DNA from: DATFQE01 sp963738205 | Lineage (GTDB): Bacteria; Actinomycetota; Thermoleophilia; Gaiellales; Gaiellaceae | DNA length: 64,000 nucleotides | Assembly (NCBI GenBank): GCA_963738205.1 | Contig: CAVTVQ010000007.1 | Coordinates: forward strand, 372,001 to 436,000 | Direction: 5' to 3' | Part shown: piece by piece, positions 28,427 to 37,408 of the stretch | Numbering within the stretch: position 1 is the first letter of the stretch | How the letters are laid out: each line of letters starts with the position of its first letter | Made by a program: the position numbers and the translations under genes | Notes under the pieces: generated by a model | Seen by the model: the letters and a program-made list of their open reading frames with translations, nothing else | Told to the model about the DNA's origin: nothing | The model's database searches: none

Positions 28427-28930
28427 GTGCCGATCGTCTCGCCGAATGTCCGCATCCGCGTGGAGGAGCACTTCGAGGTCGGCGAGCACTCCATCGTCGA
28501 CGACTACTGCTATTTCTCCACGCGAGTTCGGATCGGTGACTGGACCCACATCGCAACGGGCTGCTCGGTCGGGGGAGGCCCCGACCGAACCTTTTCGATC
28601 GGCGACTTTTCAAGCCTCTCTGCCGGCGTTCGGATCTGGTGCACGTCCAACGACTTCGTCGACGACGCGATCATGATAGGCGCGGCCCCCGGAGTCATCG
28701 GTGACGTGAGCCTCGGTGACCACACCGGGGTCGGCGCCAACGCGGTCGTGCTGCCGCGAAACGACATCCCCGAGGGTGTCGCGATCGGAGCCCTCAGCCT
28801 GGTCCCGTCCGACTTTCCCTTCGAACCGTGGACGGTCTACGCCGGCACACCGATCACACCGCTGAAGGCGCGTAACCGCGAGAGCGTTCTGCGTCAGGTC
28901 GAGCACTTTCTGAGGCGTGAGGACGATTAG
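28427..28930 (+). CDS. Hexapeptide-repeat acyltransferase
   Basis: 167-residue left-handed beta-helix protein of the WbbJ/acetyltransferase type. Hexapeptide-like turns are visible in HSIVDDYCYFSTRVRIGDWT, SIGDFSSLSAGVRIWC and VIGDVSLGDHTGVGANAVVL. Ends in VYAGTPITPLKARN. Would O- or N-acylate a sugar of the repeat unit with acetyl-CoA or a similar donor. GTG start supported by the upstream TACGAT box. Followed after 117 bp by an FkbM methyltransferase on the same strand. Complete. Confidence 0.9.
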   Translation: MPIVSPNVRIRVEEHFEVGEHSIVDDYCYFSTRVRIGDWTHIATGCSVGGGPDRTFSIGDFSSLSAGVRIWCTSNDFVDDAIMIGAAPGVIGDVSLGDHTGVGANAVVLPRNDIPEGVAIGALSLVPSDFPFEPWTVYAGTPITPLKARNRESVLRQVEHFLRREDD

Positions 28931-29033
28931 GGCCGGGTCAGCCTCCTTGAGTTCATGATTGAGGGCGCCCCCGGGCTGTATGCGTCGCGCCGCCGAACCT
29001 CGCGCCTGACCCCGCGTGGCGACGATGCGTCGT

Positions 29034-29039
29034 TAGGCT
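29034..29039 (+). promoter_or_regulatory. -10-like box TAGGCT
   Basis: TAGGCT ends 8 nt before ATG 29048. This favours that start over an in-frame ATG at 28955 and suggests a separate promoter inside the acyltransferase-methyltransferase gap. Confidence 0.45.
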
Positions 29040-29047
29040 CCTTCCTC

Positions 29048-30001
29048 ATGGGCGAGAAGGCGGATGAGCGGAAACGACGGCAGTTTGTAATCGAGCCAAG
29101 TTCCGCGCCGCCGCATCCGGTTTTCGAAAGCTTCGGCACCTGGGAGGGGTGGGCTGACCCTGGCTGGGACGTCAACTTCCTGGGCGTCCGGACGCGTGTT
29201 TCCTTCTTCTCCCTCTACGAGCAACTCGCAGACTTCTCAACCCGGAGGTGGGTCACCGCCGGACAGCCGGTTGCGAACGAGGACTACTTCGAATGGATCA
29301 CGCTCCTGGAGGCTGTTACTCAGGCGGACGATTCGTTCACGATGGTCGAACTAGGAGCCGGGTGGGGAAAGTGGATCGTCAATGGTGTTGCCGCTCTGCG
29401 CTTCCGCAGCCATCTTCCTTACCGGATCGTCGGCGTCGAGTCTGAGCCAACGCACTTTCGCTGGATGAAGCAGCATCTGAAAGACAACGATGTCGATCTG
29501 GGCCGTGCGACTCTCATCGAGGCGGCTGCGGCAGTCGAGGATGGAAGCATCTGGTTCCATGTTGGCGAGGCCGCCGACTGGTACGGCCAGAGCATCGCTG
29601 AGCCACCGGGCGAAGAGTCGCGGCCCAGTCTCGTCGAGCAACTTCGTGGCTTCCTGCGGACCGGCGAGAGGCATACGGAAGCGCGGACTGTGCAACGCGT
29701 CCGGGCCGTGGGACTACGCACAGTGCTCGCCCAACTCGACCGAGTCGATCTGATTGACATCGACATCCAAGGTGCCGAAGGCTCCGTTCTGGAGCCTGCG
29801 GCTAACTGTCTCGACGCGAAGGTAAAGCGCGTCTATGTCGCGACCCACGATCGTGAGAACGAGAACCGTGTGCGGGAGGTCTTCCGGTCGCTCGGCTGGG
29901 AATGCGTCTACGACTACCAGTGCGCGGCCGAGGCGGAGACACCATGGGGGCGAGTCATGTTCGAAGACGGTGCCCAGGTCTGGCGGAACAGGAAGCTGTG
30001 A
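29048..30001 (+). CDS. FkbM-family methyltransferase
   Basis: 317 residues from ATG 29048. SAM motif FTMVELGAGWGKWIVNG, GVESEPTHFRWMKQHL, and signature LIDIDIQGAEGSVLEPA. C-terminus WGRVMFEDGAQVWRN. Nearly the same motif string as the divergent gene at 27587-28390 (LELGAGYGRW, EAEPTHFRWLE), so a duplication. An insertion near residues 190-215 (PPGEESRPSLVEQLRGFLRT) is absent from that copy. Four bases separate it from the next FkbM-like gene. Putative sugar O-methyltransferase. Confidence 0.9.
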   Translation: MGEKADERKRRQFVIEPSSAPPHPVFESFGTWEGWADPGWDVNFLGVRTRVSFFSLYEQLADFSTRRWVTAGQPVANEDYFEWITLLEAVTQADDSFTMVELGAGWGKWIVNGVAALRFRSHLPYRIVGVESEPTHFRWMKQHLKDNDVDLGRATLIEAAAAVEDGSIWFHVGEAADWYGQSIAEPPGEESRPSLVEQLRGFLRTGERHTEARTVQRVRAVGLRTVLAQLDRVDLIDIDIQGAEGSVLEPAANCLDAKVKRVYVATHDRENENRVREVFRSLGWECVYDYQCAAEAETPWGRVMFEDGAQVWRNRKL

Positions 30002-30004
30002 CGC

Positions 30005-31147
30005 ATGGAAAACGTCTGCACCCAGCCGCTTGCACTCCGGCACATCGTCTCGAGCGGCGCCCTCGAAAGTGACCCCTTCGTGCTCATCGACGTCGGATGC
30101 GCACTCGGGATCGACCCCGCGTGGCGGCTGTTTGATCCGTCCCTCCTCGCGCGGGGGCTTGATCCGCAGATCGACGAATGTGCGCGACTGAACGCCGCCG
30201 AGTCGAATCCGAACATCAAGTATCACCCCGCGTTCATCGGGTTTGACGCCGACCACCCACTCCACACACAGCACGCCGTACCCGACGGTGCGGCTCATGC
30301 CTATTTCAATTCATTCACCCGAACGAGCGCGTACCGAGCAGTCGCTCGGAGTCTTGCGGTCGAGCACGACGCACCAGAAGCCGTCGTGGCAACCGACCAC
30401 TGGGCAGAACAGAACCTGGCAGCCGAGAGGCTCGCATTGAGCGAGTTCCTCGCGCGCGAAGGAATCCACTCGGTTGATTTCGTGAAGATCGACACGGATG
30501 GCTCCGACCTCGAGGCGGCGATGTCGTGCGAGGCGGCCGTCCGACCCTTGGGAATCCTCGGCTTCCTGATCGAGTCGCCGTTTGTTGGCACGCATGAGCC
30601 GGGTGACAACACGTTCCACAACATCGACCGGTACATGAAGGAGCAGGGATTCGTTCTCTTTGGGATGACCGTCAATACGTATTCGCGGGCGGTGCTCCCG
30701 CGGACGTTCGTGTACAAGGCTCCGTACCAGACACGCGGTGGTCAGCCAATCTGGGGCGACATGCTCTACCTCCGCGATGCCGCTTCGACGCAGTACGAAG
30801 CAGTGTGGGGGCCCGGTTTGACTGTGGCGAAACTGCTCAAGCTGGTGTGTCTATTCGAATTGTTTGATCTGCCAGACTGCGCCGCGGAGGTCCTGCTCGT
30901 CCACCGTAGCCCGCTTGCAGCAGCGGTCAATCCCGATGAGCTGCTCGACTTGCTGACTCCGCCGCTACGGAGCAAGCAAGTGTCGTACGCCGAGTACGAC
31001 GCGGCATTCGACGACGACATCGAGTTGTTCTACCCCGGGGATGAGCCACCGCCCGCAGAGGCCAGGCCGGTACCGGCTCAAGCCAGTCGTCGTGGACGTA
31101 GTCGTGCATTACTGCGGAGGCTGGCGCGTCGGCGATTCCTCCGATAG
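30005..31147 (+). CDS. FkbM-like methyltransferase
   Basis: 380 residues. SAM-binding start FVLIDVGCALGIDPAWRLF, then HSVDFVKIDTDGSDLEAAMS, which is the FkbM-type catalytic region with D-T-D-G-S-D in place of D-x-x-G-x-E. LIESPFVGTHEPGDNTFHNID follows. C-terminal third (LLKLVCLFELFDLPDCAAEVLL) is helical and ends in a very basic tail (SRRGRSRALLRRLARRRF). Third methyltransferase of this type within 3.6 kb. Starts four bases after the previous stop. Probably modifies a sugar residue. Target unknown. Confidence 0.85.
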   Translation: MENVCTQPLALRHIVSSGALESDPFVLIDVGCALGIDPAWRLFDPSLLARGLDPQIDECARLNAAESNPNIKYHPAFIGFDADHPLHTQHAVPDGAAHAYFNSFTRTSAYRAVARSLAVEHDAPEAVVATDHWAEQNLAAERLALSEFLAREGIHSVDFVKIDTDGSDLEAAMSCEAAVRPLGILGFLIESPFVGTHEPGDNTFHNIDRYMKEQGFVLFGMTVNTYSRAVLPRTFVYKAPYQTRGGQPIWGDMLYLRDAASTQYEAVWGPGLTVAKLLKLVCLFELFDLPDCAAEVLLVHRSPLAAAVNPDELLDLLTPPLRSKQVSYAEYDAAFDDDIELFYPGDEPPPAEARPVPAQASRRGRSRALLRRLARRRFLR

Positions 31148-31152
31148 ACCAG

Positions 31153-31176
31153 CTCCCGCGAGGTGCCTCGCGGGAG
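31153..31176 (+). terminator. Strong hairpin after the FkbM gene
   Basis: CTCCCGCGAGG, a TG loop, then CCTCGCGGGAG: an 11-bp perfect inverted repeat 6 bp after the stop of the methyltransferase gene. No T-run follows, so it could terminate transcription in the U-tract-independent way seen in high-GC bacteria, or stabilise the 3' end. Confidence 0.6.
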
Positions 31177-31554
31177 GTCCCTCGGCCAGCCGTGACGTGA
31201 CCTTCTTGCGAAATCTCGCGTCGCGGTACAGAGGGCCCGACCTGGGCGTGAGATGAGAGGCCTCAATCCGCCGGATTGCCCGGCTTGAGGTGTTGTTGAC
31301 CCCACCGGTTACGTCCGCAGGCGTGTCGGATGTAACGGCATGCCGGGGGAGCTACACCTAGCGCACCTCGGCCGGTCGACCACGTCTACGCCGCTACCGA
31401 CCCGCCCGATCACCAGGATTACCGCTTCTCCTGGCTCGGCAACATGGACACGGCGCGTGACGGAGCACTGCTGCGAAGTGTCTTCGTCGCGTCGCGGAGC
31501 GCGCTCAGACCGGCCCACACGACGCTTCTCAGTTGAAGCCTCCGTCACCGAGCC
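31177..31554. other. Intergenic region with small inverted repeats
   Basis: The largest gap in the window, between convergent genes. It contains a nested inverted repeat (CCTCAA at 31261-31266 pairing with TTGAGG at 31285-31290, inside which AATCC pairs with GGATT). It also holds a short coding-like stretch described separately. No intact gene seen. Confidence 0.5.
31336..31536 (+). pseudogene. Possible 3' remnant of a lost gene
   Basis: An open frame of 66 codons with no start codon, bounded by TAA at 31333 and TGA 31534-31536. From about codon 12 its third positions are almost all G or C, as in the real genes here, and it reads VDHVYAATDPPDHQDYRFSW followed by LGNMDTARDG. I do not recognise the protein. 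It may be the tail of a gene whose 5' part was deleted, or chance. Confidence 0.3.
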
Positions 31555-33348
31555 TTAGGGCGTCGGGTCCACTTTGTAGATGTTGACCCAGACGCGAACC
31601 CCGCCGGACTGGAGGACGGCATGCGACTGTAGCCAGGGCTTGTAGCCAGACCGCCCAAGAGCAGTCGCAGCCCCCTTGCAGCCCGGCCTGTCACAGAGCA
31701 GAACGATCCGCCGCGGCTGCCAGGCCGCCATGCGTGATCGGAAAGTGTCGTTGATCGACGGCATCGCAATGTCGAGGTACGTAAATGCGTAGTAGTAAAG
31801 GGACTGGATGGCAACGACGCCGCCGCCTAGGTCGGTCTGGTTGTACCAGATGCGTGGAAGCGTCCTCTTGTAGCCCTTTGCGCGTAGGTGTCCGATGAGC
31901 TGCTGGCCTACGTCGTACAGCCCACCTGTGCGTTGATCGGACGAGCCAAAGACCCAGGTCCCCACACTTGCGTTGAAGCCCAGAGCGACGGCGAGGAAGC
32001 ACGTCGCGACGGTGACCGGCCCCAGTGCGCGTAGTCTGGGCATTCCACCAAGAACGGCAAGAAGAATCGCGACTCCCATCACTACGAACATCGCGACGTA
32101 TGCATCGTCCCCGTAGGCGGTGGCGACGCGGAATCCCGCGTCGCTGCGGTAGATCCAGACAACGGCCCCGAGGACCGCTAGCCCGCAACCCCCTACGGCG
32201 AGAATCGACCGTCGAGAGAGAGTCTGATCGCCAATGAGCACGGCCATCGCAGCCGTCAGACAAAACAGCGACGGCACGAGGAATGAGCTGAAGTAGAAGA
32301 CGTAATTGAGAAACCATCCGTCGCCGAGGAACTGCCACAGCGCGAGCGGCACGTAGTCGAGAGTCAGCCAGAGGGCAGCCGCCAAGACCACTCGCCGGCC
32401 GACACGATCATGTTTTGGCCCGACGGCAAGGACGACTGCCGCGATCACCATGACGAACAGTGGAACCCAGAAGTACGGTGCCAGGGGCAGCCACTTATCG
32501 ACTGGGATTTGGTTGTAACCGCCCGAGGTCGACCGGACCACGCGAACCTGGGGCATGAAGAAAAAGAACTCCTCGCCGTGCGCCTTAGCGAAAAGGCCAC
32601 AGGCCACGAGCAGCACCGCTGCCCCGGCAGCGAAGGCGCCAACGTCCCGCACGAGCTGCCTAAGCCGTGCCGCCCACGCCGCTTCAGGGCTCACCGCGAC
32701 ATAAAGCAGCGGAATCCCGACGAGGTATAGAACGTCGCTGATGCGAGTCGTGACCATCGCCGCAGCAAAGAAGCCGCCGAGCCCCAAGCTCGCCGCGCGA
32801 AGCAAGTGTGACCGCGTGCGCACGAGCGAGAACGCGTAGGCCCCGATCATGTAAGTCAAGACCCCGCCCTCCTGGTAATCCCACCGGTGGGCGTTGAAGT
32901 ACATCTGGCACCCGATCAGGGCGACGTAGCCCATGGCGGCCGCCGGGACTCCCAACCAACGCCGGCAGAGCACATAGAACAGCACGCCTCCGGCCAGGAA
33001 GTACCCGGTATGCAAGACGATCGATGCCGTCCGCGCGTCAAAGATCCCATTGAACACGTAGCCCGGAACGATCCACGCAACCCGTGAGATGTAGTACGTC
33101 CGAGAGAACGACTCGTAGATCTGGTCGAAGTTCGTCCAGAGCGCCGTGTACAGCCACGGATCGATCGTCCCGAACGGGTTGTAGAGCGGAGCCTTCGTCC
33201 AGACGTACACGGCCGCAGTGGCAGCGGTCAGGGAGACCAGCATCGCCGCGTCGATCGAAATGTCACGAACGTCAGCCACGTGGACGACGCGCCGAGCCGG
33301 ACTGATCCTCGGTTCCACCGCTTCGGCTCTCATGACGGCGTCCCCCAT
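31555..33348 (-). CDS. Polytopic membrane protein, GT-C-like
   Basis: 597 residues from ATG 33348. About twelve hydrophobic segments from residue 25 on, then a soluble C-terminal part of about 110 residues (RTGGLYDVGQQLIGHLRAKG, PRRIVLLCDRPGCKGAATAL). The first external loop holds FGTIDPWLYTALWTNF, whose aspartate fits the catalytic position of GT-C enzymes, and DYQEGGVLTYMIGAY follows later. Intact. Likely an extracytoplasmic glycosyltransferase, possibly a polymerase. Not clearly related to the YGPLGFL pair. Separated from the convergent FkbM operon by 400 bp and divergent from the GT2 gene at 33423. Confidence 0.75.
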   Translation of the reverse strand: MGDAVMRAEAVEPRISPARRVVHVADVRDISIDAAMLVSLTAATAAVYVWTKAPLYNPFGTIDPWLYTALWTNFDQIYESFSRTYYISRVAWIVPGYVFNGIFDARTASIVLHTGYFLAGGVLFYVLCRRWLGVPAAAMGYVALIGCQMYFNAHRWDYQEGGVLTYMIGAYAFSLVRTRSHLLRAASLGLGGFFAAAMVTTRISDVLYLVGIPLLYVAVSPEAAWAARLRQLVRDVGAFAAGAAVLLVACGLFAKAHGEEFFFFMPQVRVVRSTSGGYNQIPVDKWLPLAPYFWVPLFVMVIAAVVLAVGPKHDRVGRRVVLAAALWLTLDYVPLALWQFLGDGWFLNYVFYFSSFLVPSLFCLTAAMAVLIGDQTLSRRSILAVGGCGLAVLGAVVWIYRSDAGFRVATAYGDDAYVAMFVVMGVAILLAVLGGMPRLRALGPVTVATCFLAVALGFNASVGTWVFGSSDQRTGGLYDVGQQLIGHLRAKGYKRTLPRIWYNQTDLGGGVVAIQSLYYYAFTYLDIAMPSINDTFRSRMAAWQPRRIVLLCDRPGCKGAATALGRSGYKPWLQSHAVLQSGGVRVWVNIYKVDPTP

Positions 33349-33361
33349 CTCGAAGAGGCCG

Positions 33362-33367
33362 ATCGTA
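33362..33367 (-). promoter_or_regulatory. -10-like box TACGAT
   Basis: Minus-strand TACGAT ends 13 nt before ATG 33348, so if used the transcript would have a very short leader. Weaker case than the 6-9 nt sites. Confidence 0.35.
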
Positions 33368-33422
33368 GAGGAGCCCCACGGAGAGGGTCGCGCTGCTCCG
33401 CTTGAGGCATACTGGCCCGTCC

Positions 33423-34473
33423 ATGGCGGCACGCCCCACGGCAGTCCCGCAGCGTTCTCCCACGACCGCCAGACAGGACGCGTCGCGCCGGTCGCGTGAG
33501 GTATTGGATCTGTCGATCGTCGTTCCCGTGCACGACGAGGAGGACAACGTGGCGCCGCTCCACCAGGCGCTCACGACCGCCCTCAGCACGCTGGGGCGCA
33601 GCTACGAGATCATCGTCGTGGACGACGGAAGCCGTGACGACACATATCAGCGGCTCGTCCCGCTCGCGGACGCTGACGACCGGCTCAGGCTGATCAAGTT
33701 GCGCCGCAACTTCGGCCAGACCGCGGCTATGGCGGCCGGCTTCGACCATGCCGCGGGCGACATCGTCATCCCCATGGACGGCGACCTCCAGAACGATCCC
33801 GCCGACATCGTGCGCTTGCTGGCGAAGCTCGACGAGGGATACGACGTCGTCAGCGGCTGGCGCAAGGATCGCAAGGACGGCGTGGTGCGTCGGCTGCCGT
33901 CGAAGATCGCCAACTGGCTCATCGGCCGGGTGACCGGCGTCCGGCTACACGACTACGGCTGCACGCTGAAGGCGTACCGCGCGGACGTCATAGCCGAGAC
34001 GAGGCTCTATGGCGAGATGCATCGCTTCCTCCCGGCCCTCGCCTACCAGGCCGGGGCGCGACATCACGGAGATCCCTGTCCAGCACCACCCCCGCACCTC
34101 GGGCCGCAGCAAGTACGGGCTGCGGCGGACCTTCAAGGTCTTGCTCGACCTCATGACCGTCAAGTTCCTCTCGATCGGCACCAAGCCGAGCTACGTCTTC
34201 GGCGGGAGCGGCTTGATTCTCTGCTTCCTCGGCTCGCTCTTCATTCTGTGGACCGCCTACGAGCGGGTGGTGAACGGGGTCTATGTCTACCGGCAGCCCT
34301 CGCTGCTCGTCGGCGTCTTTCTCTTCACGATCGGGTTCAACCTGTTCTTTCTCGGCCTGCTGGCGGAGCTCGTCGTGCGGACGTATCACGAATCGCAGTC
34401 GAAGCCCACCTACCTGATCCGTGAGCTGCGCAACTTCGACGAGGCCGGGGTGCAGAACCGCGGGGGCAGCTGA
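33423..34473 (+). CDS. GT2 polyprenyl-phosphate glycosyltransferase with two C-terminal membrane helices, one frame break
   Basis: About 350 residues. LDLSIVVPVHDEEDNVAPL, YEIIVVDDGSRDDTYQRL, KLRRNFGQTAAMAAGFDHA, the metal site IPMDGDLQNDPADI, and GCTLKAYRADVI. The C-terminus has two hydrophobic helices (GGSGLILCFLGSLFILWTAY and VGVFLFTIGFNLFFLGLLAE). This is the layout of GtrB/ArnC-type enzymes that put a sugar on undecaprenyl phosphate at the membrane. An extra base near 34058-34062 (GGGGCGCGACATC) shifts the frame from YQAGA to ITEIPVQHHPRTSG. It probably supplies a GT-C enzyme, perhaps the divergent one at 31555-33348 (inference). Confidence 0.87.
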
Positions 34474-34475
34474 CG

Positions 34476-36399
34476 ATGTGCGGTATCTGCGGGATCGTCG
34501 AGCAGCATGGCCCGATCGACCAACAAGCCCTGAGGCGAATGACCGCCGCGATTCGCCACCGGGGCCCGGACGACGAGGGCTTCTACATGACGACCCAAGA
34601 CGCTCGAACCAGCGTGGGCCTCGGCTTTCGCCGACTCTCGATCATCGACCTCGTCACGGGCAACCAACCGATCTCCAACGAGGACGGTTCGGTCCACTTG
34701 GTGTTCAACGGCGAGATCTACAACTACCGCGAGCTCCGCTCCGAGCTCGAGTCGCGCGGCCACCGGCTGGCCACCGACTCGGACACCGAGGTGATCGTCC
34801 ATCTGTACGAGGAGCTGGGCGCGCATTGCGTCGAGCGCCTCAACGGCATGTTCGCGATCGCGCTGTGGGACGTGGAGCGCCGGCGAGCTCGTGCTCGCGC
34901 GAGATCGGTTCGGGAAGAAGCCGCTCTACTACGCCGAACTCGGCGGGAGCCTCCTCTTCGGCTCGGAGCTGAAGTCGCTGATCGAGCATCCGAGCTGCCC
35001 CACAGACCTCGACTTCGACGCGCTCTCGCGGTATCTCGCGCTGGAGTACGTCCCGACGCCCTACTCCATCTTCGCCGGCATTCGGAAGCTCCCGGGGGGT
35101 CACGTGCTGCGCTGGCACGACGGCCGGACCTCCGTCGAGCAGTTTTGGGACCTCGGGCTTCGCCCCGATGTGCCGGCGCGCCCCGACGAGGACTATGTCG
35201 ACGAATTCCGGGAGCTCCTTCGCGCAGCCGTGCGCCGGCGCCTGGTCAGCGACGTTCCGCTCGGCGCGTTCCTGAGCGGTGGTATCGACTCGAGCTCGGT
35301 CGTGGCAATGATGGTCGACAGTCTCCCCGCGGGAGCCGTGAAGACATTTTCGGTCGGATTCGACGAGCAGAGCTTCGACGAGTCGCCCCACGCCCGGCGC
35401 GTGGCCGATCACTTCGGTACCGATCACCGCGAGGAGATCTTCACGGCGGGGGTGATGCTCGACACTCTGCCCACCGTGGTCGACTGGCTCGACGAGCCGT
35501 TCGGCGACGCCTCGATTCTGCCGACCTACCTGCTGTCGCGCTTCACCCAGGAACACGTCACCGTCGCGCTCGGCGGGGACGGCAGCGACGAGCTCCTCGC
35601 CGGCTATCCGACGTTTCCGGCCGATCGCCTTGCGCGCGTCTACCACGTGCCGAATCTGCTCCACAGGAACGTGATCGTCCCGCTCGCCGATCGGCTCCCA
35701 GTCTCGACAGCCAACTTCAGCTTCGACTTCAAGCTGAAGCGATTCCTGCGTGCCGCGGCTTCACGCGAGGACGTTCGGCACCCCGTCTGGCTCGGCTCGT
35801 TCACGCCCGAGGAGCAAGCCGCCCTCCTCACGAAGGCGCCCGGCGATCCGTTCGTCGAGCAGCGCCGCGTGCTGGCCGCGGCGGGCGGCGACCGGCTCGG
35901 GAAGCTGATTTACCTGTACGCGAAGACCTACCTCCAGGATGACATCCTCGTGAAGGTCGACCGGGCGAGCATGGCCTGCTCGCTCGAGGTGCGGGCGCCC
36001 TTCCTCGATGTGGAGCTCGTGGAGTTCCTCGGCCGGGTTCCCTCTCGGCTCAAGCTCCATCGCTTCGACACCAAGCATCTGCTGAAGCGAGCGATGGGCG
36101 ATGTGCTCCCGGCCGGCATCGCGAAGCGCCCGAAGAAGGGTTTCGGAATCCCGGTCGCGTCCTGGTTGAAGGGCGAGTTGCGCGAAGCTCTGCAGGATGA
36201 GCTGTCACCCGAGCGGATTCGCCGCCAAGGGCTTTTCGAGCCGGCCGAGGTGAATCGCCTCGTGTCCGAGCATCTCTCCGGCCGCCGAGACCACCGCAAG
36301 GCACTATGGACGCTCTTCGTCTTCCAGTTGTGGCACCGCCGTTGGTTCGAAGGTCGATCGACTTCGCCCGCAAGCGAGCCGCGCACCGTGACCGCGTAG
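34476..36399 (+). CDS. Asparagine synthase-like glutamine amidotransferase, one frame break
   Basis: AsnB family: an N-terminal glutaminase domain that frees ammonia, and a C-terminal ATP-dependent ligase domain. MCGICGIVEQHG gives the Cys2 nucleophile, with RHRGPDDEG and FNGEIYNYRELR in the same domain. The synthetase half has FLSGGIDSSSVVAM (PP-loop) and VALGGDGSDELLAGYP. After ALWDVER (about 34880) an extra C moves the frame to ELVLARDRFGKKPLYY. About 640 residues when corrected. In polysaccharide clusters such proteins often amidate uronic acids, which fits the two nucleotide-sugar dehydrogenases here. True asparagine synthesis cannot be excluded. ATG lies 3 bases after the previous stop. 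Confidence 0.9.
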
Positions 36400-36400
36400 C

Positions 36401-36406
36401 TATCCT
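36401..36406 (+). promoter_or_regulatory. -10-like box TATCCT
   Basis: TATCCT begins two bases after the TAG stop of the amidotransferase gene and ends 9 nt before ATG 36416, so the methyltransferase gene may have its own leaderless promoter. Confidence 0.5.
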
Positions 36407-36415
36407 CGCCCGCCG

Positions 36416-37408
36416 ATGAAGCGCCGTCTGCTCGAGGATCTCCTGTGCCCGCTTTCGTCCGAACCTCTCCAGCTGCTAGACGGCGAGACCGGGGACGTCG
36501 AGAGCGCCGAGCTCGTGTGTGCGGGGTGCGGGCGACGCTGGGAGATCAGACGCGGCGTGCCGCGACTCGTGCCGCCTCCCCTGATCGAGCAGCAGCGGCG
36601 AACAGCCGCTGCGTTCGCGTTCGAGTGGCAGCACTTCACCGAGATGCATCCGGAATACGAAGCGCAGTTTCTCGACTGGCTCGAACCGATCGGCCGGGAG
36701 TTCTTCCCCGGGAAGCGCGTTCTCGACGCAGGGTGCGGCACCGGCCGGCACGCGTACTTCGCCGCGACGTACGGCGCCGACGAGGTCGTCGGACTCGACT
36801 TGAGTGAGGCTGTCGAAACCGCGCGCCGCGTCCTCTCACCGTTCGAGAACGCCGAGGTCGTCCAGGGCGACCTCCTCCGGCCCCCATTTCGCACCGCAGC
36901 CGAGGGTGGAGGCTACGACCTCGTGTACTCGATCGGTGTCCTGCACCACCTGCCGGACCCGTACGAGGGCTTCCGCTCGCTGCTGCGATTCGTCAGGCCG
37001 GGCGGAACGATCGCCGTCTGGGTCTACGGTCACGAAAACAACGGCTTCGTGCGAAACGTGGTCGAGCCGTTGCGGCGCGTCTCGACGACGGTTCCGCCGC
37101 CGCTTCTCCGCCGTCTCGCATGGCCGCTCGGTGCCGCCTTCCACGGCGTCGCGAAGGGCGTGTACAGGCCGCTCGACGGCACCGCGGTCGGCGGTGCGCT
37201 CCCGCTCAACCAGTACATGGCAAGTGTCGCCGACTTCAGCTTCCGCCAGAACTATTCGATCGTCTTCGACCAGCTCGTCGCCCCGACCGCTGCGTACATC
37301 AAGGGCCCCGCGCTGCGCAGCTGGTTCGTCGACAACGGGCTCGAGGACGTCGTGATCTCGCACCGGCACGGCAACTCCTGGCGCGGCCAGGGCCGTGTGC
37401 CGGCATGA
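36416..37408 (+). CDS. SAM methyltransferase with Trm112-like N-terminal zinc region
   Basis: 330 residues. The N-terminus LLEDLLCPLSSEPLQLL and LVCAGCGRRWEIRRGVPRLV is a Trm112/YcaR-like region with a C-x2-C pair. SAM site KRVLDAGCGTGRHAYFAATY, GADEVVGLDLSEAVE, YDLVYSIGVLHHLPDPYEGF, and RPGGTIAVWVYGHENNGFVR follow. C-terminal region QNYSIVFDQLVAPTAAYI is typical of sugar- and lipid-associated methyltransferases. The stop overlaps the next methyltransferase (ATGA). Complete. Target not known. Confidence 0.88.
   Translation: MKRRLLEDLLCPLSSEPLQLLDGETGDVESAELVCAGCGRRWEIRRGVPRLVPPPLIEQQRRTAAAFAFEWQHFTEMHPEYEAQFLDWLEPIGREFFPGKRVLDAGCGTGRHAYFAATYGADEVVGLDLSEAVETARRVLSPFENAEVVQGDLLRPPFRTAAEGGGYDLVYSIGVLHHLPDPYEGFRSLLRFVRPGGTIAVWVYGHENNGFVRNVVEPLRRVSTTVPPPLLRRLAWPLGAAFHGVAKGVYRPLDGTAVGGALPLNQYMASVADFSFRQNYSIVFDQLVAPTAAYIKGPALRSWFVDNGLEDVVISHRHGNSWRGQGRVPA

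Noticed and set aside
31309..31548. Minus-strand open frame of 79 codons in the 31.2-31.5 kb gap
   Set aside because: Arg/Glu-rich, no start context and no family. The opposite strand has better codon usage in this interval.
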